NCBI GenBank assembly: GCA_016802295.1
Contig: JAESIW010000020.1
Coordinates: 1,453,766-1,517,765, forward strand
Direction of reading: 5' to 3'
DNA length: 64,000 nt
DNA from: Brachionus rotundiformis
Lineage: Eukaryota > Rotifera > Eurotatoria > Ploima > Brachionidae
Position numbers and translations under genes: made by a program. Under the pieces are notes generated by a model. It saw nothing but the letters and a program-made list of their open reading frames with translations, was not told the DNA's origin and ran no database searches. Positions 47,601-61,900 of this stretch are shown here, in pieces (the first letter of the stretch is position 1; every line of letters begins with the position of its first letter).

Positions 47601-50600
47601 GGTATACCTTCAAGATTTAGATAAAAAAATTCGCTAGCATAAAAGCCTTTTAAAAACATAATATCTTATTTTCATTTATTGCTGACTCAGATTAAAAAAA
47701 CTTGGAAGTAATTATTAAATAGATAAGAATTGAATAACACCATCCAAATAACAAATTCAGTTGGTTTTAGGTCAGGGTTTAAGTAAACTCTATGTAAAGC
47801 CTCAAGATTCGGCTGGTTGATGTTGAATAAAATGAAATTAAAAATTAATTTTTAGAATTTTTTTATAAAAATAATATAAACAATATACTTATTAGGGCAC
47901 TTAAACACCCTAAATTAATGTTTAATTTTACTTCTTAAACATGAAATAATAGAATCTCGAAGGTGAATTCAGGATTTATTTAAACTCAACTATTCTTTAA
48001 AAAACCGAAAACCCTAAAAGTATTCTTTTTCAAATTAGAATGATGTTTAGAGTATAAAAAATAAAAACTAAATTTATTAAGAAAATAATTGAAAGAATAA
48101 ATTTTAATTAAAGATATTTAAATAAGCTTAGTTTTTGATACGAGGGTAAACAGATACTAAGTCTGATATATTCATGGCCTAATATAAGATATTTGTTTGT
48201 TTAAGGTACGAATTTCTCAGTTTTAATTTTTTTAAAATTAATGCTTTATTAAGCAAATAAACATTACCTAATAAAAAATTTCTTTTTATATCTAAACTAT
48301 ATACTTTTTCTAAATACTAAATTAAAAAAAAATTCAATTATTATAAAATAACATATAAATTTACATGAATAAAGCTAAAATTATTAGAAAATAAATTTTA
48401 TTAGGTACTTTTAAACAATTTTATGGCTTTGTCTGACACTTAAATAGGAAGATGTTAAATTTTCAACTAAATAAAAATAAAATCTATTTATCAAATAATC
48501 ATGATTAAATGCCAAGCTCAAGTTTGCTCTCTGGTAAGTCTTAAATAAAAAAAGAAACTTTTTATTTGAAAAGACTATAACTCACGATTTATCTTGATTA
48601 AAAAAATATATGTAAATTATGTCTTGATTGTGGGTCGATGTTAATTTAAACGATAATCTTAGTTTACTTTTAAAATTTAAAAAAAATACTTTTATAATCA
48701 AGAATTCAATTCAGAGGCTTTTCTAAGCTTAGTATTTTATTTAAATGCATTCTTTCTATGATGGATAGGAATTATATTCTAAATTGATGATAAAATCCAA
48801 ACAAGATTTTCATATGTCATCTGATTTAAATTTTAAGTTAAAATCTGAAACAATTTTTTTAAACAAAAAAAAATTTCTTTGATAAAACCTTAGTTCAACT
48901 AAACATTAATTCATTCTATCATTTTAAATGCATTATGCGCAAGACAGCAGAGGTTTTTAAAAATTTGATTGATTACATAATAAAATTAAAAAAATAATTT
49001 CTATTTTTTAAGTGTTTAATTTGATCGGCAATCTAAAAGTTTGAGCTAGATTTTTAAGATTTTTTATTCCAACATCTTAAAGTAAAGCCTGGATATTACC
49101 TGTAAAAATATTATGCAAAAATAAGCTAAAACGAAAATAGTTAAAAAGCGCTAACATTTTTTTTATTTATCTTATCTAATTTTTATAAAATAAAAGCTAA
49201 TTTTTCTTCAAACCAAATATTTTATTTTAAGTATTGTATCTCAAAAAACAAATATTTAATTGATCAGACATTTAAACAATATATTATATTGAATAAATTT
49301 TAATATAATAATAAAAAAGCTGAAAATAATTGTAAATTTAAATTTAAAATTCAAAGACAATACAATGTTGATTTTATTAGATTCAAATGGAAATTTGTTG
49401 AATATAAAAAATAGGTCTGACATGGTTCAAAACAAACGAAGTAATTAAATGGAAATAAATGGTTCAGTTCATTTATTATAAACTTACAATTTTATTCTAA
49501 ATAAGATTTTTTTTATGAATTAAAATCTAATTTAAGCAAAATTTCCAAATCTACATGAGCTCAAAATTAGTTGAATTCGAATAAATATCTTGATTAATAT
49601 TAATTGAATTTTCATTGATAATTCCCCTGAATTAAGTTTAAAAAAAGCTTATGTCTAATAAGATTTTATAAAATATTTTATAACTTGATTTCAGTCTATA
49701 TTTTGTTTTTAATTAAAAAAGGGTTTATGCTAATGATCTCCATTTGCCTCAAAATAGAGAAAAAAGAACAAAATTTTTCATCTCTAAAAATTAAAAATAC
49801 ATTTTAAAAATAGCAATTATCTAAAATAGGGTTTACTTTTGAGAAATTTTTAAAAAAAAAGTTTTATCTTTTGCTTTTAACAGAAGCTACTTTGAATAAC
49901 ATAAGCCTATATTTGATTTAAGTGAGTAACTACATTAATTACGATTAAATTAATTAAAAATAAAAATAATAAGCTTAAACAAATATTTTTTTCTGTTGCA
50001 TTTAAAATTCAAATGAATGCTTAAATTTATATCGATCAATCTTGAATATAAACCACTCGTTTCTTGCTAATATAAACAAAATTTGTTGTCTATTGATTTT
50101 GAATAAAAAAAGTCAACCAGAAGAACTTAATTAAAAATCTTTGATCAAAATAATGATCAATTAGAAAAGCTTCATAAAAAAAATAAATGATAAAATTCTC
50201 AATTGATAAGTTGTGTGTATAAATATTTGTTTCGACTTACCTTATCCTTTGTGTTCAAAATAGAAAAGCATAAAATTTAATCAAACATTTTTTCTTAATA
50301 TATTTTTTTATCATTTAATAATAAAAAGTTGAAATAAAATTATAAAACTTTGTATGCATACTTTAAATTTGAACGAGTTCTATTTTAAATGCCAAAAAAT
50401 TTAATTCAAATTCTTCATACTAAAATGTTATATAATATCTTATAAAATTATATTGAAAAACAATTTATAATTATAACTTTAAAAAAGGTGTCAAATTTTT
50501 TTATTCAAACAATTTTATTGCTTTTTATTTATATCCTAAATTAAACATCCCACAGTTCTTTAAATTGAATCGAGATTTTTTTTTCATTTGGTAACAATGA

Positions 50601-51240
50601 ACACATTTCTCAATAAAAAATTCCTATCTCGAAATACTAGCGATATTTTAATCTAATCATGACTTAAATATAGGCTTCGAATTAAATAAAAATACTTTTT
50701 ATTTAATTTATCAAAATTTAATATGATATAGCATTTTTTAGTTGGAAAGTATTTCATAGTTGAATAAGTTGCTATTTTAATAATTTCTTTAGACTGTTTA
50801 ATAAGCTATTCATTTAGTAAAATCAAAAAAAAATCTCATTTGAGTTAAACTTACCGACCAGAACATGTCTCAACGGGTCTGTTTAAAATTTTCCATGGCA
50901 ACAAGTAATTTTCATTTAACTTTAATTAGGATCAAGTAATCAAAAACTCAAAAATTTAAACCATTTAATGTTTTATTCAAAAACAACAAGGAAGAAAATA
51001 ATTTTTAATTAAAAACAAAAATCCCTTAAAATTTACAATAAACATAAAAATGCATCGAGAGTCATTTTAATTATTGAAATAAGATACATATCTCACTTTT
51101 ATGATTTAAAAAGATTAGATTATCAAAATATGTAGGAGATTTTTTTAAAATATTACTACTTGCGTAATAAAAAATTAATATATATTGAGAAAAGAGACAT
51201 TTTTGAATTTATAAAATTTGTTTATTTAAGTTTTTCAGTT
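38614..51240. other. 12.6-kb gene desert
   Basis: No frame of 60 codons or more and no recognisable exon, RNA gene or transposon end on either strand. Most is very AT-rich. A few blocks are less AT-biased and look more structured by eye: about 39900-40500, 44750-44950 and 45330-46010. One contains a perfect octamer ATGCAAAT (44863-44870), a POU-factor site in other animals. Such blocks may be enhancers or 5' non-coding exons of the gene at 36.9-38.2 kb, whose 5' end faces this interval. This is inference from composition and position only. Confidence 0.5.
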
Positions 51241-54200
51241 TTAAATATCAAATTTAAAAGAATAAATTTGTCCATCTTGATCACAAGACATTGTAAAATC
51301 AACAAAATTTAAGGGCGGATTGTACATTTGACTATTTGCTTCAGGCTCTCGAGGTTTTTTTGTTCCATCTTCTTCGTTGTATTGTCCATCATTAAATTTG
51401 TCATTCAAACTATTAAGATAAAATTATTAAAAAACTAATTAAAAAAAACAAAATTTTACTTTTTAATATTATTTTCAGATTGATCACTTTTTAGATCTTT
51501 AGAACTATTTCGCTTATTTTTTGTAAGACTTTGTCTTTTTGGCCTAAATTCATTCTCAATTTGGTCATTTAGCTTATCAATTAATATTTTAAATTCATTA
51601 TCTTCAGAGTTTATATTTTTTATGCATTCTTGAAACCATTCAGAGCCCATATTCTTGGCTTTTGTTAACAGCATCTCTATTTTGTTATCAATTTGTTCTA
51701 AAATAGCTTCTTTAGCTCGATTATCTTGGACTAAGTGGGTAATTTTTGAATCCAATTCATCTGTATTGATATACTTCATTGATCTGTGTCTATAGTCGGT
51801 CGTTTTACGTAATACTTTTGGTCTTGGCTTTTTTTTTCCCACAGGGTCTTTCCTCACTTCAAATATCTGATTGTTTTTTATTATGTAAATTTAATTTTGG
51901 AAAAATAGTTTTTTCAAAAATTACTTTAGGTATAAAAACTAGACATAGAGTTATGGTTGTGCACGCAAAAATAAACAAAGTTATTAAAATATAAGCCGAA
52001 TTTCTATCGCGGACTATGAATGAAATCACTGATCCAGCAGTGCACATAATTAAAACATTGTACACACTAATTCCAATGTATTTCGAGTCATTTAACGCTG
52101 AGATGGTAACGTGCCGTGTTTCATAAGCAAAGAAACAACCAAAAAGCTAATTAAATTAATAATTTTACTATTTAAGAATAATTTTTGAATTCAACTAATT
52201 TAATTTTAAAAAAAATTTTAATAATTTTCTTGTTTTCTTTACTATTGACATTAAATAGTTAGAATTTTATTTTAAAAATGTTTAATAAATATTCCATTGA
52301 AATGTTTTTTTTTAGTTTGTCAAAGCTGACAAGTTATAAATATTTATTTTGTTTTTAAATAGTTTCTTAAAATATACCCAACAATTCAAATATTTGTGAA
52401 CTATTTTGCTAATTTTACTTACAATTAATAAGCTTTTGTAAGAAAATAAACCAGCGAGCCAAAACTTCATATAATTGCTCTCACAGACCCGTGTCTCAAT
52501 GAAAACTATTTTTTCTCCGTCACGTGTGACATCAGAAGGCTTTTGCACGAGTTGTAATGGATGAATAATTTGCCAAATAACCAGTAGTATTACTTCAATA
52601 GCTAGCAAAAAAATTACCAAGCCAAACAATTTATAATCTTTTATCACCTTTATGAAAAAAATTTAAAATTTATCTCTCATAATTAAAGTATTAACTTTTT
52701 TGCTGAATTTGGAATTTGTCAAGATAGCATGGACTCTGTAGGTTTTGCTAAACATAGCCCCGAACGCCATAGTAAATCCGATAGTAAGTAGCCAAAGTTT
52801 TATCTAATATAAACATCGACATTAAATGGTAGATAAGAAATCTAGGTAAAACTTACAACACAGATATATTGGGAAAATATTTTTAGCAAAGCTTCGTGTT
52901 CATTTAGAAAAAATATGCTTGTGTATGACATAAATGATCCAAAAATAATCAAATTATTTAAGTTTGGACTTGACATCTTAATAAATCTTAAAAAATAATA
53001 TGTAATAAGGAAAATATTTAGATCTATTGAAATTAAATTTACCTATGATGTCTAAATTTAAGATTGAAAACTAAAAAACAAATGGCCAAAATAATACCAG
53101 AACTTGCCAAAATACCAGCAACAATCAGCATACTTGAAGGTATTTTGTACAAAAGATTAATTTTAATAGTTTGATCTTTGGGTGGATTTTTTCCATGCCA
53201 AACTATATCATTTATTTGAATAAATTTATCATTGTTTTGTTCGTGAATCATTATTAACAATTCTTTAAAGTCGTACTCCATGCCTGTTTTAAAATTATAT
53301 TTTTTATTTGCTTAAAAATATCTATTAAACTAATAAAACAAATTAATATTCTTTCAGTTTACCAATAAACTGTTCCAGCTTTATTTGTCCCATTCTGTTG
53401 GCATTTTTGAATGATACATGTCCCTTTTAGTTATGTTAAATAATAATTTTTTTTAATAATTTAATTAATCTTACCGTAACACCTTTAAATGATATTTTAT
53501 CAAGAGCTTTGTTCAAATTATGAAGCCAATTAGTACTACGAATAAAATCTGGTGTATCACAGTCTAGTTTTTGAGTTTTTATTAAATAATGAAACACTCT
53601 AAAAATAGTCAAAAGCCCATCAAAAGCATAGCCATGAAAAAAAGGATTAGGGCAGCTATATTCTCCCAAATCCTCGAAGCCTGCCAAATACTTGGACATA
53701 TAGGAATCAACTATGTTTTCGTATTCAATATCGATATTGCTTTTTTTATGGTCACTTTTAGGTATTCTTTCCAAGTCGAATTCAAAAGAATATTCCACAA
53801 TTTTGGTAAAAAGTGTCCCATTTAAAGCACTAACAAGCTGATCATAAGTACATTCACTATCATTTCTATAACTAGACATAATATTTTGCTTCTCGTAAGA
53901 ACCAAGAATAATCCACTGATAATTGGCCCCAAACATTCCAATTTTGTAGATATGGCAAAACAGTTTAATGGTAGTTGCTTGATCAAAGATTCCAATTAAA
54001 ATTTTAATATCATTTTGTATAAAATCATTCAAAATAGACTCCATGTTACTATTTGTCTGATTTTCCATGATACTTCTGGTAATAACAGTTATAGATTTAT
54101 CCATATCTCGAATCAACAAATTGTGTGCCTATTGAAATTTTTTGAAAAATTTAGAAATTTAAAAAATAAGATGCTTACTAGATTATATTTTGCTTTTGCT

Positions 54201-54849
54201 AAAAAAATTGTACCGATCCGAGACCAATTATATTCTTTAATTAAGTATAGTCTTAAAAAATTATGCTGTTCTTCTCCCGGAACCATACTATAAAATCCTT
54301 TATATTTAGCTTGGTCCAAAAATGTGGGATCTGATTCAGTATATGATAGCTTGGTAAGAATAAATTCAATTATAAAAAAAGGCTATATAAAGATTTTTTT
54401 ACTAATGTTAGATTGAAGAATTGAACTGATTCCGCGATCGGCTTGATGGTTGAATCACAAGAGCCGATGAAGACCAATAGAGTTCGTTTAACATCTTTTA
54501 CCAACTCAAAAAATGAATTTGTACCAAAAGCTACATCACACTTATTTTTAATATTAAAAAATTTTTTATTTTTTAATTATTTTTTTAAATTTACTTTAGT
54601 GTTTGAAGGTTTTAGATCAAAATGACACCTATGCTCTCTTAGGAAGAAGCGTTGAAGTGCACTGCTTGCAAAATTAATTGCTTTGGTGACTAATGATTCG
54701 AAAATAGATGAGTTTTGATTAAAAAAAATTAGCGAATTCGAATCTGGTTCTGGTAACAGATTTCCAACTTTGTAGACATTGGTGGCTTCTCGAGATTTTA
54801 TTATACAGCTTGATATAAGAATCAAAAAACAAAATAAAAAACTTTTCAT
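51241..54849 (-). CDS. GABBR2: Metabotropic GABA-B receptor, closest to subunit 2
   Basis: Twelve exons on the minus strand (54849-54595, 54540-54403, 54349-54179, 54128-53475, 53423-53363, 53283-53043, 52986-52857, 52803-52696, 52647-52423, 52146-51925, 51866-51460, 51409-51241) join in phase to 926 residues; human GABBR2 has 941. A signal peptide precedes a Venus-flytrap domain (FGANYQWIILGSYE, FHGYAFDGL, GVTGHVSFKNANRMGQIK), then seven helices starting near residue 475 with the class C hallmarks KMSSPNLNNLII, AFGAMFSKTYRVHAI and ETRHVTISALNDSKYIGISVYNV, then a tail with helical stretches (about 735-870). NPPKDQT before helix 1 and the GVTG block favour subunit 2 over 1. Couples to Gi in other animals. 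The tail joins through a 58-nt intron (51924-51867); unspliced, the frame would appear broken there. Confidence 0.92.
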
Positions 54850-56160
54850 GGTTGGTAAAATATTATCTAATTTTTTTATGACTTAACTAGATTAGTTTTT
54901 AATCGGCTGAATTCGTTCCACAGGAACAATGTTCTATTTAGTTAATAACTGCTGAAAAATTAATCGAATCAGATTCCTTGCAGCTTTTATTTAGCTAGGG
55001 AATAGCTTGTTCCATTTGATAATAATTAATTAAAAGATTGGAATTTAGCATTGGAAAAAAATCGATTTTTCTTTTCTTTTGATGCTATTATGCAAGAGGA
55101 AAGAAAATTTTTTTTTCTCAGATGCATATTGTTATCAAATAGACTTTTATTAAAATTTACAAAATAGAAAAAAAATAAATGTAGAACTAAATGCCAGACA
55201 TTAAGGTCTATTTGAGAGGGGTAATTAAAGTTATTCATGATTCAAATTATTTTTAATCATCAATTGGAAAATTTTAAGATTTTTATTTTTGATTGATAAC
55301 TGGAATGAATGTTAATGATAAATAAGCTTGACTTAACAATTAAAAATAGTTTGTTTTTTTCTTTAAAAACGATTCAAGTGCACATTTTTGCATAATCGGA
55401 ACATATTTATAGAATTTATTTAGTTTGGGAATTGAATGGAAAAATTTTTATATCAGATAATTTTTTTGTTATAAAATGCAAATCTAACCTCATGAATTCC
55501 GTAAGCCGAATTAAAATAAACATGGATAAATTCCTTAATAAAAAATATAAATAACTAAATTATTTTAAAAAAATGTTTTTTTCTTATTCATGCAGTTAAG
55601 TGTTATTGAGATATTTTGAACTGAGCCTTCAATTACTTAAAATTTTATGAAATTAAACCGAGATAATTTTTCAATATTAATACTAAAGAAACATGAAAAA
55701 AAATTCAAAAAACAAAACTATTTGAATCAAACAGGAAGTATTTAGAGTGAATGATTTGTCAGAAGTTATCTTATATTATATTGTCATCATTTAAACATAT
55801 ATTTACTTGAATTAAATAAATATTTAAAAATATAAGCTATAGAAATAAAAGCGTTGGCATACAATCAATTAGATTTGAAAGAAATATACTTTAAACTTTA
55901 ATTTAATAATATAAATCCTAGTCAGATCAACAAATATTTGCCTGTCATATATAAACAAAAGTGCACTGAATTTTTGCGCAGAATAAAAATGGATTTACTA
56001 CTCTCTTTAGCTCACTAATCAGAATTAAAATTAAAAATAAGTACTTAATACTTAATCGAATTTAAACTTTTTTACTAATTATTATAATAATAATAATAGT
56101 TTATATTCTACGGTCAACTTAGTTTAACTAAATTAAAAAATCAAAACAATTAACGATTAC
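54850..56160. other. Upstream region of the GABA-B gene
   Basis: AT-rich sequence with no supported gene. The 70-codon minus-strand frame near 55.1 kb is low complexity and I do not believe it. The GABA-B promoter should lie near 54.9-55.0 kb but has no clear motif. Confidence 0.5.
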
Positions 56161-56164
56161 TTTT

Positions 56165-56760
56165 AACTTTTTTAAGGACCGACGTATTTGATTTAGATAT
56201 ATGTGCCTGCTATAACGCATTCCATTTATTTACTATTCTGTTAGATAGGAAGTTTCTCCTAGCTTCACAATTTGTTAGTTGCAAGCGAATTCGATGCTTA
56301 GATCTCCTAACTCCTCCACTTGGACCTTCATTTTTCACTGAAGCACTAAACACTGGATCATAATACCAATTGATTTGATTGAATTTGTTTTGAATTTTAT
56401 AAAATTGTATCAGATCACGCCTTTCTTTTAGAGTTTCTAATCCCAGATTAGCTAGCTTTGACTCATTGTTATAATTTCTAATTTGTGGATCTAATATCGT
56501 TGCTCGTCTTTGTACTTGTTCAAGTGTAAATATATCCTTTTTAAGTAAGCATTCCAGGCAGACACACAATATTCTAGATGCGGACTAACATAAGCTTTGT
56601 AAAGTTGCAAGAATGATCGGGCATCCCAATACACAAAAGTTTTCTTGAGCATTTCAAGCATGTTGTTGGCTTTATTTACACAGCTATCAATTTGATAATT
56701 CCATTTGAGTTTGTTGTTCACCATTACACCAAGGTCGCGTCCAGTAGTGGTCTCAGCTAA
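56165..56760 (-). pseudogene. Reverse transcriptase C-terminal relic
   Basis: Two overlapping minus-strand frames cover most of a jockey/CR1-like reverse transcriptase tail: LKWNYQIDSCVNKANNMLEM, LYKAYVSPHLEYCVSAWNAY, then after a frameshift LEQVQRRATI, LGLETLKERRDLIQFYKIQ and RRNFLSNRIVNKWNAL. A short ATATCTAAATCAAATACGTC end follows and is shared with the relic at 12.47 kb. The catalytic YADD region is absent. One frameshift near 56.53 kb and premature stops mark it as dead, but it is among the best preserved relics here. Confidence 0.85.
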
Positions 56761-58905
56761 TTTAATTTGTATTTAATAATTTTTAATTTATTAATTAAAT
56801 CTCAAGCAAAGTAATAATTTTAACATTCAAAAAAATGAACTAATTAAAATTTTTATCTAATAAATAAATTAATCAAAATTGATATGCTTTGACCTTGATT
56901 ATTAAAAAATTGTTTAAACCAGATTTAAATTGAATTCAATAAAAGCTAATTAAAATTTGACTTTTTATTCATTAATCATGATAATAGCCCTAATTGCTGA
57001 TTCTTATCTTTTTGATTTCAATTATTTTAAATCACGTTACTTTTTTTTGCCTAAATTTAAATACATTAAAAATCTATTTAAATACCAAATATTTTTCCTA
57101 AAAAAATACGATAAATTGAATTGATATATAATCATTAATCAAAATTGTTTTGGAAAAATTTTATTCAATTAAATAGTTTAATATTGTGCTGTAAATAAAT
57201 GTTTCTTTTAATTTAATTACGATTTTTGTTTAGAATTGTTTCAGTATAATGATATAAAAATATTTTAGGTCAAATAGTATCATTTAATTTATTTATTTAT
57301 TTATTTGATATAAAATAAAAAATAAGAGTTTCATAATATAAGCTTTTTATGCATTTTAAATAATGATTATGTTTTAATTATTTTAGAGACCAAAGCCAGC
57401 TAAATCAAATCGATGTGTTTTTAAAATTTAATTCTTAAAAAATAATTCAAATTTTAAATTAGGAATATTGAAAAAAAACTGAAACCAATTAAAAAAAACA
57501 TTTCAAAAAAGATTAATTTATTTTTTTATGACATAATCTCTAAAATTTTGATATTATTATTTTACTCTTTAGATTTGCTAATTATCAGTAGATATGAATC
57601 TCTACAGTAAGCTCAGACTAAAAGTAAATGATAAAAATGGAATTTTAAATCTCTTAATTATAATAATTATAATAAAGAGATTTTATTTTAATTTAAAATT
57701 AATTAAATGTTTAACTTCTTGATTACAAATTTTTGTAATATAATTTTCTTATTTTTAAGAGATGAATTTTTATTTTCTATGTCCAAGACTAATTTCAATT
57801 GATATTTCTTTCGGTTTTTCTTGCCCTCAAATTAAGCTTTGATTAACTTAATATTTTAAACTAAAAACTAAAACAAAATATTAATAGATCTATAAATAAT
57901 TTCACCTTCATATAGTTTTAATTTGAAAGGATTGCATGATAATTAATTTAATGGAAATTTCAAAATTCTTTTTTTTCATATTAACCTAAATTTAAGTAAA
58001 AAAGAAAATACAAAAAGTTATTTTAGTTTATTTTTATGAATCTGTTTATCTTATTATAAAAAATTATTTTTTTAAATAATTAACGTCTTTTGCTTTAAAA
58101 ATAGGCTACACAGTGAAGCATCAGAATTACAGTATTTTTATGATTATATTTTTTTTCAAATTTTTAACTCTATAAGATAAGCATTTTAATCTTGTTATAA
58201 TAAAAATTTCAAATCAAGTTTTGAACAAAATCGTTAACTTACATTCAGTTGCATTTATCAAAAATTTTTCTTTATCTAATGTAATTTTTTGTATAAAATT
58301 TACGATAGTGTCCAAAACTTAATGTTATCAAATTGATAAAATAAAATTTTTGATAGTTTAGCAATATTTTTATCTAAATCAAATTTTTATATTTAAAAAC
58401 AGTATTTTTATGTTTCGGAGAGCAATAAAATATTATTTCAAAACAAATTAAAAAAACTTAAATAATTATTTTCATGCAAAATTATTTTTTACTTTTAATT
58501 AGTTGAAATTAATTTATTAGTAGTATATTAGTGATTTATTTTGATTCAAAATTTTTGACATTATAATAATTATTTGATTATTACTAAGTAGTTCATTAGG
58601 TTGTTTTATTTTATTTGATTTCAAAACATGTTGAATCAGATGGGCAGCAGAGAAAAAAAATCAATTTTACTATATTATTATAAAAAAAATGAATTAGTAT
58701 ATATTTGAATTCTTCAATCCTGCCAATTTTTCTTAATATTTTTATTGAAAAAAAATTGTAAATTATGCACAACTTAATTTCGTTTCTATATTTTAAATTT
58801 TAATTTTTTTTCTCACCAAAACCAAATATCTAATGCAGAATTTAAATTGCTATTTAGATTATATTAGTTTGGAAATGACAAAACGATTTTGACAATAATC
58901 ACAAA
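56761..58905. other. Gene-free region upstream of ABCA2
   Basis: Extremely AT-rich, with a short (TTTA)n run at about 57285-57307. No supported coding or RNA feature; the ABCA2 promoter must lie near its right end. Confidence 0.5.
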
Positions 58906-61900
58906 ATGAAGGTGCAAAGTGTGTTCAAGAAGTTTCTCCACCAATTGAAGCTTTTATTGTGGAAAAATTTCATTACCAAAAAGCGAAAATTGGTAAAAAT
59001 TATACTCTAATTTTTTTCAAGTTCTAAAAATATCCAAAAAGGTGGTCTTCATATTCGAACTGACTGTACCATTGGTGCTTTTTTTAATAATGTTTGCAAT
59101 TCGAACAAAACAAAAAGCCAAACCAGTCGACACAGGTACATGCTTAATCAAGATTATATTTTTCCTTATTTTGGTTCATTTTAGTTTATTTTAATGCATG
59201 GCCGCTCCCAAGTGCCGGCTTTATTCCACTAATGCAAAGCTTTTGCCGTCCAGAACATGGTGTTCGAAATGAAAATGGGTTCATTGAGTATCCCAATTCC
59301 ACGTAAGTTATTTGATTTTAATTTAATGAGTAAAATAGTTTAAGAGAAATTTAAGTTTAAACATAAATTTTAGTTGTTTAATTAGTTGTTTTTATTCTTT
59401 ATAAATTTTTTTACAGCTATTAAAAGCTTTGAATTTTTTTGCAATAGTTTTTTTGTTAGTCCAGCAAGAAAAGCACAAAAAAGGATCATAAATAAACAAG
59501 ATTAAATAAAAAAATTAATTTTAATTTTTAATGCCTTTATTTTTAACTTTTAATCAGTTTTAAAGCATTTTTTACAGGACAGTTGGTTCATATTGTATAC
59601 CAAAATTAAAGCGAAATGTTTATTTAGACCTTAGATGACATATGAAATTAAATTCTTGAATTTAATTAATTAATTAAATTTTTCTTTTTAATGAAATAAT
59701 TTCAATAAAATTATTTAAGTGCCAGACAAATGCTGATGAAAGTAGACCAAATGCTTAAGTCGAATTATTTTAAAAATTTATTCGAATCAGATAATAGTTC
59801 TTCAAATTCAGAGATGATTATAGATAGAAATAAAACTGAGCCAAATTTTGTTGATAGTAAGCAGAATGAAGCTTTTAATGCCAGATCTTGCGATTGGACT
59901 GGTGAAGGCATTCAAAAATGGATATGTAAGCTTACTCAAAGAGATCTCAATAATATGGATAAAAGTGAGACAAAAGAATTTATATCTGAAATGGAGCAAG
60001 CTTTGGAGGATCTGAGCCAACTGAGTGCCTATTTTCCAACCGGTCAATGCACGTCTAAAAATCCTGACAAGATAATTGAAGAAGCTAGCCAGAAGAAAAG
60101 CCCGCATAGACCTGAAAGTATTCTAACCATGAACTCCGAATCAAAAGATCAGAAGTTAAAGGATACTTTCAACAAGAATCGTGGTTTTGGAGCTTTATGG
60201 TTCGCAATGCAAGACACTTTTTGTGGTCCTACTGAACATGTAGACTCAAATCAAACAGACTCAAGCTTTGACTCTCTTAATCTCTCATTCGAACAAACTC
60301 GTAGCCTTAGTATTATTTTTGACGTAATCTACAATAACCCAGTAATACTTTATTCACCAAACTCAAGCTTGATAACAGATAAACTAATAAAAAAAGCAAA
60401 TCAAACATTTGAGCTTATTGATAAAATTAATAAGTTTTCTCGCGATTGGCTCAACAATAGCCAAAGTCTAAGGCTTCTCATTAAAAATCAAACACAAAAT
60501 GTCACAGATAATGTTTACATCAAATCAAAGAATGAAAAGTTAATGGACCAAATTGATACTATAGACTCAGCAGCATGTTCCTGGCTTTGGCTAATGTCTG
60601 GCGCCAATCTTAATATATTCAAAGGTTTTAATGACGAAGAAGATCTGGTTGAATATTTTCTTAACCAAGCTTACTTTGACAATGTGACAGTAATAGCCAG
60701 TTTGGTATTTGATGTTAAAAATACATCTGCCAAATTGGATCCTTTTATAAAATATAAAATCAGACAGAATGCGTCATTTACTTACACTACCAAGAAAATA
60801 CGAGAAAGATACTGGTATCCTTCACCGCGTGACTGGGACTATTATTATTATCTTTTTGGGTTTGTTTGGCTACAGGATTTGATAGATAGAGCAATAATAG
60901 ATTACCATTCAAATAGAACTGTTTTGGAGCCTGGCTCTTTTCTGAACCAAATGCCCTATCCATGCTATATGATTGACAATTTTTTAAAAATGATCCAACA
61001 CGTAATGCCATTGTGTTTAGCCATTTCATTTGTATACACTGTGTCCATGCTCACCCAAACAATAGTACATGAAAAAGAAATGCGACTTAGGGAAGTTATG
61101 AAAATTATGGGTCTTAACAACACTGTGCATCTGATTGCATGGTTTATTACATATTTTTTACAATTTACGCTCATAATGGCCGTGGTTACTGGTCTTCTAC
61201 ATTACGGCAAAATTTTGTCTCATAGTGATCCATTGTTGATCTTTTTTCTGCTCGAAATCTTCGCCACAGCTACCATTTGTTTTTCATTTTTGGTCTCTTC
61301 ACTATATTCCAAAGCTAAATTGGCAGCTGCCTCTGCCGGTATTCTCTATTTCCTTTCATACGTACCATGTATGTACATAACGATCAGAGAAGATGTGGCT
61401 CTTGAAATAATTCCAAGTTGGGCTAAAGATTTGGCATGTCTCTTGTCCACATCTGCATTTGGAATCAGCTCCAAGTACATAGCTTTTTTTGAAAATGATG
61501 GCGCTGGTCTCCAATGGCACAATTTAAACAAATCTCCCTTGGAAAATGATAATTATAATTGTCTAAATTGTATCATTATAATGACAATAGACTGTGTTGT
61601 ATACTTGATTTTGGCATGGTATATAGAGAATGTTAACCCTAGTTACGGTATTCCACTGCCGTGGTACTACCCTTTAAAATTAAACTTTTGGACCGGAAAA
61701 CAAGAATTTATTTATAAACAAAAAGAGCCGATTTGGCAAAGAGTAAAAAATCATTTTCGAAAAGACAAGTTATCCTATGTAGAATTTGATCAAGACAAGC
61801 TTATAAATGCCAGTTCCGAAAATAATGGAAAGAGAAGCAAAAGAAATGATTTGTTCGAAGCAGAGCCCAATGGTTTGAATATTGGAGTATCAATTAGAAA

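Noticed and set aside
51859..51900. Frameshift in the GABA-B receptor tail
   Set aside because: A normal 58-nt GT-AG intron (51924-51867) joins the frames in phase and aligns with the sequence after helix 7 of GABBR2, so no frameshift is needed.
55026..55238. 70-codon minus-strand frame
   Set aside because: Low-complexity Phe/Asn/Lys composition expected from AT-rich DNA; no motif, no splice partner.
59303..59719. Extra ABCA2 exon in the 417-nt intron between exons 3 and 4
   Set aside because: Phase 2 at 59302 joins correctly to 59720 and the resulting NST-ARQ sequence follows the ABCA2 pattern; no open stretch with splice sites is seen between them.
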